From assembly GCF_003730015.1 (NCBI RefSeq), contig NZ_RJTU01000079.1, positions 49,226 to 113,225 on the forward strand: a DNA stretch of 64,000 bases, read 5' to 3'. Under the pieces are notes generated by a model, which searched no databases, was not told the origin of the DNA, and saw nothing but the letters and a program-made list of their open reading frames with translations. Shown in pieces: positions 41,884-50,275 of this stretch (position 1 is the stretch's first letter; each line of letters begins with the position of its first letter). Origin of the DNA: Epilithonimonas hominis (GTDB taxonomy: Bacteria; Bacteroidota; Bacteroidia; Flavobacteriales; Weeksellaceae). The position numbers were made by a program, and so were the translations under genes.

Positions 41884-42315
41884 TTATCTTTTATTTTTAA
41901 AGAAGTCTTTTACGATTTCAGAACATTCCTTTTCCAAAACACCTGTCACAACTTCGGTTTTTGGATGAAGAGATAATCCTTTGTTGATAAAACCTCTTTG
42001 CTCATCTCTAGCGCCAATCACCACTTTGGAAATTTGTGACCAAGACAAAGCTCCGGAACACATTACGCAAGGTTCTAAAGTTACATACAAAGTACAATTT
42101 TGAAGATATTTTCCGCCTAAGAAATTGGCCGCTGAGGTTATTGCTTGCATTTCAGCGTGAGCCGTAACATCGGTAAGTGTTTCCATAAGGTTATGAGATC
42201 TAGCAATCACTCTATCATTTGAAACAATGATGCAGCCAATTGGAACTTCGTCTTTTTCTAGCGCTTTTTCGGCTTCCTGCAAAGCCATTCTCATAAAATA
42301 ATCGTCTGTGAACAT
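41884..42315 (-). CDS. tadA: tRNA-specific adenosine deaminase / nucleoside deaminase TadA
   Basis: Zinc deaminase of the CDA fold, 143 aa. H53-A-E55 in VTAHAEMQAI and P82-C83-V-M-C86 give the zinc ligands and the proton shuttle. C-terminal SHPK-type segment LSLHPKTEVVTGVLE resembles TadA, which makes wobble inosine in tRNA-Arg(ACG). A guanine-deaminase-like role is possible because the families are close. It starts 3 bases after the Rrf2 regulator gene, so the two form an operon. Confidence 0.88.
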   Translation of the reverse strand: MFTDDYFMRMALQEAEKALEKDEVPIGCIIVSNDRVIARSHNLMETLTDVTAHAEMQAITSAANFLGGKYLQNCTLYVTLEPCVMCSGALSWSQISKVVIGARDEQRGFINKGLSLHPKTEVVTGVLEKECSEIVKDFFKNKR

Positions 42316-42318
42316 AGT

Positions 42319-42744
42319 TTAGATAGGGAACTTTTCAGATTTCGTCATATCAGCGATGCTTGTATCCAAAATTGGAAGCATACTGTCACGAACATTGATT
42401 AGAAGTTTTCTGATGCTGCAGGTAGCCTCATCTGTGCAGTCCGCACATTTTTCATAAAAATTGAGTGATGCGCAAGGTAACATTGCAACCGGACCATCTA
42501 CAATTCTAATCACATCCAGAACTTTGATGTCAGCAGGATCTTTCATAAAGGTATAACCACCTTCTGCGCCTCGTTCGCTTTTGAGGATTTTATTTTGTTT
42601 CAGTTCCCTCAGGATCTGCTCCAGAAATTTGAGCGGAATACGTTCGTTCTCCGATATTTTTTTTGCTGAAAATAATGAAGCATTGTTTGTCCTGTTAAGG
42701 AAAAGCAAAGTTTTGATAGCGTATTTGACTCTTTTTGAAAGCAT
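42319..42744 (-). CDS. Rrf2-family transcriptional regulator
   Basis: A 141-aa winged-helix regulator. The N-terminal wHTH (about residues 1-70) has the Rrf2 pattern RVKYAIKTLLFL, ISENERIPLKFLEQILRELK and SERGAEGGYTF. Four cysteines, C91, C100, C103 and C109, lie in the region where IscR and NsrR bind an Fe-S cluster, so it may be a redox, nitric oxide or Fe-S sensor. A perfect inverted repeat lies just upstream and is a likely operator for autoregulation. tadA follows in the same transcript. Confidence 0.9.
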   Translation of the reverse strand: MLSKRVKYAIKTLLFLNRTNNASLFSAKKISENERIPLKFLEQILRELKQNKILKSERGAEGGYTFMKDPADIKVLDVIRIVDGPVAMLPCASLNFYEKCADCTDEATCSIRKLLINVRDSMLPILDTSIADMTKSEKFPI

Positions 42745-42757
42745 TTTGTAAAAATAA

Positions 42758-42776
42758 TCAAAATTTTATATTTTGA
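42758..42776. promoter_or_regulatory. Probable operator of the Rrf2 regulator
   Basis: Perfect inverted repeat TCAAAAT-TTTAT-ATTTTGA of 19 bases, centred 23 bases upstream of the regulator's ATG. It overlaps where the -7 region should be, which fits autorepression. No exact TAnnTTTG is visible. Confidence 0.5.
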
Positions 42777-42795
42777 AAATATATTTATTATCAAT

Positions 42796-42827
42796 AAAAA
42801 ACCGCCTCATTAACTTAATGAGACGGT
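42796..42827 (-). terminator. Terminator after the SGNH hydrolase gene
   Basis: Minus strand: ACCGTCTCATTAA, loop GT, TTAATGAGGCGGT, then a T run (plus-strand A's at 42796-42800). It has an 8-base AT-rich inner and 4-base GC outer stem with one mismatch. It lies 21 bases past the stop. Confidence 0.85.
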
Positions 42828-42847
42828 CATATAATATCTAATTCTGA

Positions 42848-44395
42848 TTAAGGAAATGTAACTCCAGAATAAGAATTCGGACTAATCATTGGTAGATTAG
42901 ATTTGTATTTAGTATTGATTGCTTTAAGGAATTCATTAGCAATAATAGCATAACCACGTCCGGTTAAATGCACTCCATCAAGAGAGAAAGCTCCTCCAGT
43001 TACAAATTTTGCAGAATATCTTACGCCATCCCATTGGATTCCAGATGCAGAATTCAATTCGACCATTTTAGCATTGGCATCTACAAAAGCATAACCATTA
43101 TCGTCCGCTGCTTTTTTAATAATAACATTATAGCTGTTAATTGCAGTGTCAATAGCTGTAGCTTCTGTGCTTGTTAAAATATATTTGTCTTCGAACGGGT
43201 ACGCAACACCTCTTGCGCTTAAACTAGCTGGGATACCTGAAGGAAGAGTCGCGGCAGTACCAATTGACGCAGACGTAGTCAAAGGAATAAGGTCTGTGGA
43301 TTTCGCCTGTCTGGCACGACCATAGGTAGCACCCAGATAAGGTGCTAACGCCATCAATTGTGGGTTTCCAGATGCTAATGCAACTGTTGTTATAGCGTTA
43401 CCTAGGTTAGGAAGGTTTTCATCAAAAATCAATAAAGGATTGGTTGTGGTTTTTGATAATGGTTTAATTCTGTCAGCAGCTCCCAAAGCAGTTAAAATTT
43501 GATTAAGTGGTCCATATAAACTACTATTTAGTTGGTCAATCGTAGCGTTTCCAACATTTACATCTCCCTTACCAAGCAATTTTGCTGTTAACGGGTTGTA
43601 AGGAACCGTTGTTAAAGAAGGAATAGTTGTTACATTTGGGATGTTTGCAATTACACCTTTCGCTCCAGAAGTCTTGATTTGAGATACCAAGAGATTATAG
43701 TAGGTTCCGAATTGGTCTGCTGGAGTTAATTTTTCAACAGTATCATCAGCACCAGCTAAAGCGTAAAGAAGAGCATCATTATTTCCAATCCATAAGCTGA
43801 AAAATGTTGGTTTCTGTGCTAAAAAGTCTTGGATAACAGAAGTTGTTGGGCTTGATGCAAATCTAACAAAATAAGGGTTAGCTGTTTTAGCAAGAATACC
43901 TTGAACGTTTCCATAACCAGGAGCTAACAAATGTGATACTTTTGCACCAGGAACTCCCATATTATTAAATGGACCTGTTAATACAGTATTGCTGATAGTA
44001 GCAGCTTTGTTATCATTAGCAAAAGCTATTGTAGGTGTTCCTCCACTGAAGCCGGTAATTACTCTTTTAGTATCTGCTATCTGTATATTTCCTGTCGGCA
44101 GAGTAAGTAGTAAACCTCCATTATTATCAGGCATCAATGGTTGCTTGAATTCTCCACCGCCAGCTGATTGCATTTGTTTAGCAATCATACTTGGGTAAGA
44201 CTCGTTCTGTCCGTCCGCATATAGTGCATCATCTCTGTAACCAGCAGTTAAAGAATTTCCTAGAGAAATATATTTTGAAAAGTTGGCCTCACCCGATGTT
44301 ACCACCACATCTTCTGTACTGTTTTCGAAATCTGTCTTACAGCTCGCAGCTAATAAAAGCGTTGCAGCTACTGTTGATATATATAATTTTTTCAT
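42848..44395 (-). CDS. SGNH/GDSL-family hydrolase lipoprotein
   Basis: A 515-aa lipoprotein: the signal MKKLYISTVAATLLLAASCK places the lipidated Cys at 19. SGNH block I is LGNSLTAG with nucleophile S48 (GNSL instead of GDSL). Block III is SLWIGNNDALLYALAG, and the catalytic Asp/His pair is D473 and H476 in DGVHLTGRGYAI. It probably hydrolyses an ester, such as a lipid, at the outer membrane. It starts 14 bases after the FadL-type porin gene, forming a two-gene operon with a plausible joint role in lipid use. Confidence 0.88.
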   Translation of the reverse strand: MKKLYISTVAATLLLAASCKTDFENSTEDVVVTSGEANFSKYISLGNSLTAGYRDDALYADGQNESYPSMIAKQMQSAGGGEFKQPLMPDNNGGLLLTLPTGNIQIADTKRVITGFSGGTPTIAFANDNKAATISNTVLTGPFNNMGVPGAKVSHLLAPGYGNVQGILAKTANPYFVRFASSPTTSVIQDFLAQKPTFFSLWIGNNDALLYALAGADDTVEKLTPADQFGTYYNLLVSQIKTSGAKGVIANIPNVTTIPSLTTVPYNPLTAKLLGKGDVNVGNATIDQLNSSLYGPLNQILTALGAADRIKPLSKTTTNPLLIFDENLPNLGNAITTVALASGNPQLMALAPYLGATYGRARQAKSTDLIPLTTSASIGTAATLPSGIPASLSARGVAYPFEDKYILTSTEATAIDTAINSYNVIIKKAADDNGYAFVDANAKMVELNSASGIQWDGVRYSAKFVTGGAFSLDGVHLTGRGYAIIANEFLKAINTKYKSNLPMISPNSYSGVTFP

Positions 44396-44409
44396 AATTA
44401 GTTCAAATA

Positions 44410-45636
44410 TTAGAATGCGTTATAAGATAATCCAAGACCAAAATAGAATACATCAGCCTTTGCCTGCCCCGCAAAGTTCAGGTTAGGATTGTTAAATGTT
44501 CTGCTCTCTGGCATTGCATACGCTCCGGAAAGATCAACTCCAAGTTTGTTGAACTTAAATCCTACACCACCTGTTATAACGTAATTGTCAAAAGAAGGTG
44601 TTTCAGAGATAAAATCTTTGTCTGCGTAAGTTGACTGATCATAATACCAACCCAATCTACCAAAAATCATATCGTTAAACGCATACTGTGTTCCGATACG
44701 CACACTCGATGAATTCTTAAAGTTTTTAGGTGAAACGGAAACGGTTGGATCATTCGGCTGATTGCCTGCTGCAACTGTACTGAAGTCAAGTGTCAGCTTG
44801 CTGTATCTTTCCCAGCCGTGGTAATTATAGTCCGCAGAAATTAACCATTTAGGTGTAACTTTGTAGGTAACACCGACAGTATATTCGTCCACAAGAGGAA
44901 GTGTAGCCTTGAAATTGTCCGAACCACCATTAAAATTAGATAGCAGAGAAGATGGCACCGTAAAAGTTGCCTTTCCTTCTTTTGCCTTCATATCTACCGG
45001 TGATCTGTATGCTACGCTGACATCCAAATTGTTATTTGGCTGGAAATAGAAACCAAAACCGAAACCGTGTCCTGAAGCGGTGTCATCTAAAAGATTGAGC
45101 TGTCCGCCGTATTGAGTCAAAGCTTTTGTCCAGTCCACTTTTCCTTTTGCATAGATGTAACTTGCTCCAAAAGAAGCCCAAGGTGCCAGTTTAACTGAAA
45201 TCATTGGTTGGAAGAAATAACTTTTCAGTTCGAGTTTCTGAACGATTTCTTTCCCTTCCCAAGCGCTTGGCCATTCTATGGTGCTTCCGAAAGGTGTAGA
45301 AAAACTAAAACCAATGGAAACATTATCCATCATCTTATAAGCTATTGCTGCATAAATCGGTGTTCCCAGCGGGTTGTCCGTTTCTGTCTGTTGCAATGTG
45401 CTGGTATTTTGGTAAGTAATTTTATTAGAAACACCAAATCCTCCTGCAGCAACACTAAGTTTTGCCGGGATAAAAGAAATACCGGCAGGATTGAAGAATG
45501 CAACACTCGCATCCTCTGCGTGTGCGCTGGTATGTGCCATTGCCAGCTGCTTAACACCCTGAAGAGACACTCGGAATCCTCCTGCGTAAGCCATCATACC
45601 GGCAGCCAATGCCATGGATACTAAAATTTTTCTCAT
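44410..45636 (-). CDS. OmpP1/FadL/TodX-family outer membrane transporter
   Basis: A 408-aa beta-barrel protein with signal peptide MRKILVSMALAAGMMAYAGG. It shows the FadL hallmark segment HTSAHAEDASVAFFNPAGIS soon after cleavage (NPAG), then alternating amphipathic strands (ISADYNYHGWERYSKLTLDF, VRIGTQYAFNDMIFGRLGWY, YVITGGVGFKFNKLGVDLSGAY) and a final aromatic strand ending YNAF. The family imports hydrophobic compounds such as fatty acids across the outer membrane. It is co-transcribed with the SGNH hydrolase. Confidence 0.92.
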   Translation of the reverse strand: MRKILVSMALAAGMMAYAGGFRVSLQGVKQLAMAHTSAHAEDASVAFFNPAGISFIPAKLSVAAGGFGVSNKITYQNTSTLQQTETDNPLGTPIYAAIAYKMMDNVSIGFSFSTPFGSTIEWPSAWEGKEIVQKLELKSYFFQPMISVKLAPWASFGASYIYAKGKVDWTKALTQYGGQLNLLDDTASGHGFGFGFYFQPNNNLDVSVAYRSPVDMKAKEGKATFTVPSSLLSNFNGGSDNFKATLPLVDEYTVGVTYKVTPKWLISADYNYHGWERYSKLTLDFSTVAAGNQPNDPTVSVSPKNFKNSSSVRIGTQYAFNDMIFGRLGWYYDQSTYADKDFISETPSFDNYVITGGVGFKFNKLGVDLSGAYAMPESRTFNNPNLNFAGQAKADVFYFGLGLSYNAF

Positions 45637-45655
45637 ATAATTATTATTAATGTTC

Positions 45656-45663
45656 CAAATTTA
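45656..45663 (-). promoter_or_regulatory. -7 box of the fadL-type operon
   Basis: The minus strand reads TAAATTTG followed by G, exact TAnnTTTG, 19 bases upstream of the start codon of the FadL-type gene. Confidence 0.6.
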
Positions 45664-45982
45664 TAATTATTTTAATAATAACTATAAAAATTATTAAAAA
45701 AAGTTAAACATTGCTATTCTGTGAATAATTGTTTAGTTTTGGGTAATTGTAAAAATGTTATAAATCAGTTGTTTATGATGTATATTAGCGACTATTTAAT
45801 TTTAGTTTAATTTTAAACGTTATGATGCAAACCATAATAAAGAGGCAAATTGTTATTTATGTAATAATTGTTTAAATGCTTGTTTTATTGCTATATTATC
45901 AATGTTACAACTGTATTAACTCAAAATTAACAAAATAGTTTTTTTAAAAAATATATTCGGTAAGCTTAAATAAAAATTATAT
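45664..45982. other. Long AT-rich non-coding region between divergent genes
   Basis: About 320 bases without a convincing reading frame on either strand. It lies between the FadL-type promoter (minus) and the ricT promoter (plus). The only structure seen is a 12-base direct repeat, AATAATTGTTTA, at 45724-45735 and 45863-45874, which could occur by chance in such AT-rich DNA. No terminator-like hairpin or RNA gene was recognised. Confidence 0.5.
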
Positions 45983-45990
45983 TAACTTTG
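45983..45990 (+). promoter_or_regulatory. -7 box of ricT-gldH-PBP1A
   Basis: TAACTTTG followed by C, exact TAnnTTTG, 22 bases upstream of the ricT ATG. Confidence 0.6.
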
Positions 45991-46012
45991 CAATTATTAA
46001 AATAAAATAAAT

Positions 46013-47419
46013 ATGAGTTGTGGATGTAAAACATCCGGCGATTCTTCCCATTCCTGCGGTACCAAGAGCGCCAACGGATGCAGTAGTGTAGATACCTGTG
46101 GTAATAGTTATAAATTAAGTGTTTTTGACTGGCTTTCAGACATCAGTCCATCCGGATCAAAAGTTTCGGAATATGTTGAAGTCCGTTTTAAAAATGACCG
46201 CAAATTATATTATAAAAATGTAAATAATCTGCCATTACATATTGGTAGTATCATTGCTGTAGAATCGAGCCATGGACACGATATTGGTGTCGTGAGCCTT
46301 GCCGGAGAACTGGTGAAAATCCAGATGAAAAAAAAGAATTTTCCTGAAGATCATTCCCTGAAAGTTTATCGATTAGCGAATCAGAAAGATATAGAAACCT
46401 GGCAGGAATTAAGAAAAAAGGAAAATAACATCAAAATTGATGCGCGTAAAATTGCTTATGGACTAAATCTGGAAATGAAAATTACGGATGTCGAGTATCA
46501 GGGCGATGGGTCAAAGATCACTTTTTATTATACTGCGGATAGCAGAGTAGATTTCCGTCAGCTTATCAAAGAGTACGCAGGCACATTCCGTACAAAAATT
46601 GATATGAAACAGATCGGATTTCGTCAGGAATCTGCAAAAGTAGGCGGCATTGGGTCATGCGGTAGAGAGCTTTGCTGTTCCACGTGGCTTACGGATTTTC
46701 GTTCTGTGAATACAAATGCGGCTAGATACCAGCAGCTGAGTATCAATCCTCAAAAATTAGCGGGACAATGCGGAAAGCTAAAATGCTGTCTTAATTATGA
46801 ACTAGATAGTTATCTGGATGTGCTCAAAGATTTTCCCTCATCCAGCACGGTTTTGCAAACTGAAAAAGGAAAAGCATTTTGTATAAAGATTGACGTCTTC
46901 AAAAAGAAAATGTGGTTTGCTTATGTAGAAAATTCTATGGCGTGGTATGATCTGGATATTTTCGAGGTTAAGAAGCTGATATCTATCAATAAAAAAGGAG
47001 AAAAAGCACCGGCTCTCGAAGATCTGAAAGTGATTGAAAACAAAATGGTGACTTCTGATTTGATTCAGGAAAACAGTGTAGACCGTTTTGAGAAGAAAAA
47101 CAGAAGACCCAATAAGTCTAATAAGGACAGAAGCAGGGATAAAGGACCAAAGCAGAATGATGAAAAAGGACAGAACGAAAATAGAAGTAATGTTCCGTCG
47201 AAACCGCAAAATAACCGTCCACAAAAGCCGCAGAATGACAGAAACCGTTCTAATAAACAAAAAACTGCTCAAAATAATAATGCTGCTGCAAAACCTGTAG
47301 AAAATAAAAATCCAAATCAGAACCAGAATCCGAATCAGAAAACGGAAAATAAAAGTCATAAAAAACCGTTCAAAAAAGCGAAAAAGAAAATGCCGCCTAA
47401 AAATGAAGGTAATGCTTAG
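46013..47419 (+). CDS. ricT: PSP1/RicT-like domain protein (YaaT family)
   Basis: A 468-aa protein homologous to RicT/YaaT, a partner of RicA and RicF that promotes RNase Y-dependent mRNA maturation and phosphorelay in Bacillus. The N-terminus (1-33) is Cys/Ser/Gly-rich with six Cys. The PSP1 core (about 50-260) includes two C-x4-CC motifs, SCGRELCCSTWL and QCGKLKCCLNYELD, which correspond to the Fe-S-ligating cysteines of RicT. The last 115 residues are disordered, rich in Asn, Lys, Pro and Gln. It overlaps gldH by 17 bases. RicA and RicF were not seen in the window. Confidence 0.87.
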   Translation: MSCGCKTSGDSSHSCGTKSANGCSSVDTCGNSYKLSVFDWLSDISPSGSKVSEYVEVRFKNDRKLYYKNVNNLPLHIGSIIAVESSHGHDIGVVSLAGELVKIQMKKKNFPEDHSLKVYRLANQKDIETWQELRKKENNIKIDARKIAYGLNLEMKITDVEYQGDGSKITFYYTADSRVDFRQLIKEYAGTFRTKIDMKQIGFRQESAKVGGIGSCGRELCCSTWLTDFRSVNTNAARYQQLSINPQKLAGQCGKLKCCLNYELDSYLDVLKDFPSSSTVLQTEKGKAFCIKIDVFKKKMWFAYVENSMAWYDLDIFEVKKLISINKKGEKAPALEDLKVIENKMVTSDLIQENSVDRFEKKNRRPNKSNKDRSRDKGPKQNDEKGQNENRSNVPSKPQNNRPQKPQNDRNRSNKQKTAQNNNAAAKPVENKNPNQNQNPNQKTENKSHKKPFKKAKKKMPPKNEGNA

Positions 47420-47873
47420 AATAACTGCTGTTTTAATGTTTCTATTATCATTGGTTTCCTGTACAAACGCTAATGAGAATACTTTCGTAAACGATATAGA
47501 TAGCAAATGGGATAAAAAGAAAATACAGAATTTTGATTTTAATATCAACGATTTTCAAAATCAGAAAAATCTTATTTTTATAATAAGAAATAACAATGAT
47601 TATCCGTACAGCAATATCCGTCTGATAGCTAGCATCGAGCATAATAAAAAAGTGATTTCAAAGGATACGCTTAACTATGTTCTTGCCAAACCAAACGGAG
47701 AATGGCTGGGAACTGGTTTTGGAGAAACTAAAGAAGCATTATTTCAATATAAGCTCAATTATAGGTTTCCTCAGAATGGAAAGTATTCGGTAAAAGTAAC
47801 TCAAGCTATGAGACGCAATGTTTTACCGGGAATAGAAGACCTAGGAATTAAAATTCAAAATGTAAAGCCTTAA
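47403..47873 (+). CDS. gldH: Gliding motility lipoprotein GldH
   Basis: A 156-aa lipoprotein; the signal ends in the lipobox LVSC (Cys at about 20), giving a mature N-terminus CTNANENTFVNDIDSKWDKK. The GldH family pattern continues with NLIFIIRNNNDYPYSNIRLIASI and GEWLGTGFGETKEALFQYKLNYRFP, ending in a basic MRRNVLPGIEDLGIKI. GldH belongs to the gliding/T9SS-associated lipoproteins of Bacteroidota. An alternative ATG three codons downstream would still give a signal peptide. It overlaps ricT and precedes the PBP1A gene by 7 bases. Confidence 0.9.
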   Translation: MKVMLRITAVLMFLLSLVSCTNANENTFVNDIDSKWDKKKIQNFDFNINDFQNQKNLIFIIRNNNDYPYSNIRLIASIEHNKKVISKDTLNYVLAKPNGEWLGTGFGETKEALFQYKLNYRFPQNGKYSVKVTQAMRRNVLPGIEDLGIKIQNVKP

Positions 47874-47880
47874 TTCATCA

Positions 47881-50238
47881 ATGGAAAATAAAAAATCTGA
47901 AAATAAAACTTTTCCGCTTCCGCAAAAGAAAAAATCCAACTCTAACATCAAGAAATGGATCAAGATTGTCTGGGTTGCATTTTTTGCAGTAGTTTTGGGG
48001 ATTTCCACATTATTTTTTGCGGTTTCTCAGGGTTTTGTGGGAGATATGCCGGATGTGAAGGAATTGGAAAATCCGGATATATTTGTTGCATCGGAGATCT
48101 ATTCATCGGATAATGTTCTGCTTGGTAAATTCGAAAAGGAAAAAACCAAACCGGTTAAATACAGCCAGCTTCCGCCTTATCTGGTTTATGCACTACAGGC
48201 AAAAGAAGATGAGCGTTTCAAAGAACATTCTGGGATTGATCTAAAATCTGTTGCAAGAGCCATATTTTTCCGTGGCGAAAGAGGCGGAGGTTCCACGATT
48301 ACTCAGCAGCTAGCAAAGTTGCTTTTTACAGGTCAGGCTTCTCAAAACAAATTTCAGAGAGCATTTCAGAAACTTAAGGAATGGAGTGTGGCGGTAAGTC
48401 TGGAAAAGCGATACACTAAAGAAGAGATCATCACATTATATTTTAATAAGTTCGATTTTCTTTTCAACGCCAAAGGTGTTGAGATGGCTTCAAGAGTTTA
48501 TTTTAATAAGTCTACTAGCCAATTAACATTACCGGAAGCTGCAACTTTTGTAGCAATGTTGGAAAATCCGAGAAAAAACAACCCTTACCGTTACCCGGAA
48601 AAAGCAAAATTGAGAAGAGATGTTGTACTGAAGCAGATGCTGGACACAGGCTATATTGATAATTCAACATATGATAAAGCTGTTGCGTCACCTGTTTCTG
48701 TAGATTATCACGAAGTGAAAACGGTAGAAGAAGGGTATTCTGCTTATTATAAATTCTATCTCAGAAAAGAAATTCAGCAATATCTTGATGCTTATGAAAA
48801 GGAAACCGGCAAAGATCTAAATCTTTATAAGAATGGACTTAAAATTTATGTGACTTTAGATTCCAGAATGCAGAAATATGCAGAGGAAGCTATTAAGGAA
48901 CATTTAACCAATCTTCAGAGAAACTTTGACAGTGAAATGAAGCGCAACCCGAACCGTCCTTACTACAATCTTTCCAAGTCACAGATCAATGATCTGATGA
49001 TGTCAGCTGTTAAAAGAACCGGACGATATAAGCAACTGAAAGCCGAAGGAATGCCGGAAGATTCTATTCTGATGGAATTCCACGAACCGGTAAAAACCAC
49101 AAGATTTACTTGGCAGGGAGAGGAAGAGGTAGAAATGTCTCCTTGGGATTCTATCCGCTATCATAAGCAAATTGCGCAGGCCGGACTGATGTCTATGGAA
49201 CCAGCAACAGGAGATATCAAAGCTTGGGTGGGTGGTATCAACTGGCAACATTTTCAGTATGACCACGTGAAGCAAGGAAAACGACAAGTTGGATCAACCT
49301 TTAAGCCTTTTGTGTATGCGACAGCGATTATGCATCTTGGAATGACGCCGTGTTCTACAGTTTCTAACGCCACTTTCGTAAATGGTAATTACCGTGTTCC
49401 AGGAAGAGGAGGTATGCTAACCTTGAAAGAAGCTTTGGCTCAGTCTCAAAACCCTGTAGCATTGCGTCTTGCCGAAAAAGCAGGAACGCAAAACATTATT
49501 CAGCTGGCTAGAGATCTTGGGGTTACAGATCCGATAGATTCTTATTTACCAATGGCGTTGGGTACATCTGACATTACAATTTACGAAATGCTCGGTGCTT
49601 ATAGTACTTTTGCCAACTTTGGAAATTATACCAAACCGGAAATGATTTGGAGGATTGAAGACGCCAATGGCCGTGTGATAAAAGAGGTGAAACCGGTGGT
49701 GAAAGAAGTCATGAACGAAATGTATGCCTATACTATGATCGATTTGATGAAGGGTGTGGCAGAGTTTGGAACGGCTTCCGGAGAACTGAGAAGACAGGGA
49801 ATTCCTGCAACTGTTGAAATCGCAGGTAAAACCGGAACCACACAGAAAAATTCAGATGGTTGGTTTATGGGAATTGTTCCTAAATTGGCTACAGGAGTCT
49901 GGGTAGGCTGGGAAGATAGGGCGACACACTTTTTGAGTACTGGTGAAGGTCAGGGTGCAAAAATGGGGCTTCCGATCTGGGCAATTTACATGAAAAAGGT
50001 TTTTGCAGATAAAGCATTGAACATAAAGCCTGAAGAAAAATTTATAAAACCCACCAATTGGACGGGAAGTTGTTCAGATCTAACCAGTCTGAGAGGAGGC
50101 TACGGAGATGACGGCGGCTTACAAACTATAGATGAGCTGAAAAATGCACCAAAAGTTGTTCCGGATAAACCCGTGAAAAGAGAAGATAATTCTAATGAAG
50201 CCATTAATGCTTCTGAAGATATTGATTTTAATAAATAA
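47881..50238 (+). CDS. mrcA: Class A penicillin-binding protein 1A (transglycosylase/transpeptidase)
   Basis: Bifunctional peptidoglycan synthase, 785 aa. A signal anchor spans about residues 27-50. The GT51 domain carries the catalytic motif E109-D-E-R-F113, then GGSTITQQLAK and EIITLYFNKFDF. The transpeptidase domain has S472-T-F-K475, SQN in LAQSQNPVALR and K650-T-G652. The short Asp/Asn-rich tail after about 740 is variable. The order gldH-PBP1A is common in Flavobacteriia. A strong terminator follows at once. Confidence 0.95.
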   Translation: MENKKSENKTFPLPQKKKSNSNIKKWIKIVWVAFFAVVLGISTLFFAVSQGFVGDMPDVKELENPDIFVASEIYSSDNVLLGKFEKEKTKPVKYSQLPPYLVYALQAKEDERFKEHSGIDLKSVARAIFFRGERGGGSTITQQLAKLLFTGQASQNKFQRAFQKLKEWSVAVSLEKRYTKEEIITLYFNKFDFLFNAKGVEMASRVYFNKSTSQLTLPEAATFVAMLENPRKNNPYRYPEKAKLRRDVVLKQMLDTGYIDNSTYDKAVASPVSVDYHEVKTVEEGYSAYYKFYLRKEIQQYLDAYEKETGKDLNLYKNGLKIYVTLDSRMQKYAEEAIKEHLTNLQRNFDSEMKRNPNRPYYNLSKSQINDLMMSAVKRTGRYKQLKAEGMPEDSILMEFHEPVKTTRFTWQGEEEVEMSPWDSIRYHKQIAQAGLMSMEPATGDIKAWVGGINWQHFQYDHVKQGKRQVGSTFKPFVYATAIMHLGMTPCSTVSNATFVNGNYRVPGRGGMLTLKEALAQSQNPVALRLAEKAGTQNIIQLARDLGVTDPIDSYLPMALGTSDITIYEMLGAYSTFANFGNYTKPEMIWRIEDANGRVIKEVKPVVKEVMNEMYAYTMIDLMKGVAEFGTASGELRRQGIPATVEIAGKTGTTQKNSDGWFMGIVPKLATGVWVGWEDRATHFLSTGEGQGAKMGLPIWAIYMKKVFADKALNIKPEEKFIKPTNWTGSCSDLTSLRGGYGDDGGLQTIDELKNAPKVVPDKPVKREDNSNEAINASEDIDFNK

Positions 50239-50243
50239 ATAAT

Positions 50244-50271
50244 TCCCGTCTCATTAAAAGACGGGATTTTT
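50244..50271 (+). terminator. Terminator after the PBP1A gene
   Basis: TCCCGTC, loop TCATTAAAA, GACGGGA followed by TTTTT. It begins 5 bases after the stop codon and its T run ends about 5 bases before the selO ATG. Confidence 0.9.
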
Positions 50272-50275
50272 GATT

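Noticed and set aside
45724..45874. 12-base direct repeat as an operator or replication iteron
   Set aside because: Only two copies in very AT-rich DNA, with no defined spacing; chance is sufficient.
46838..47548. 236-aa Phe/Ile/Arg-rich frame on the minus strand
   Set aside because: It arises opposite the Asn/Lys-rich tail of ricT and the start of gldH. The composition is the expected complement of A-rich codons.
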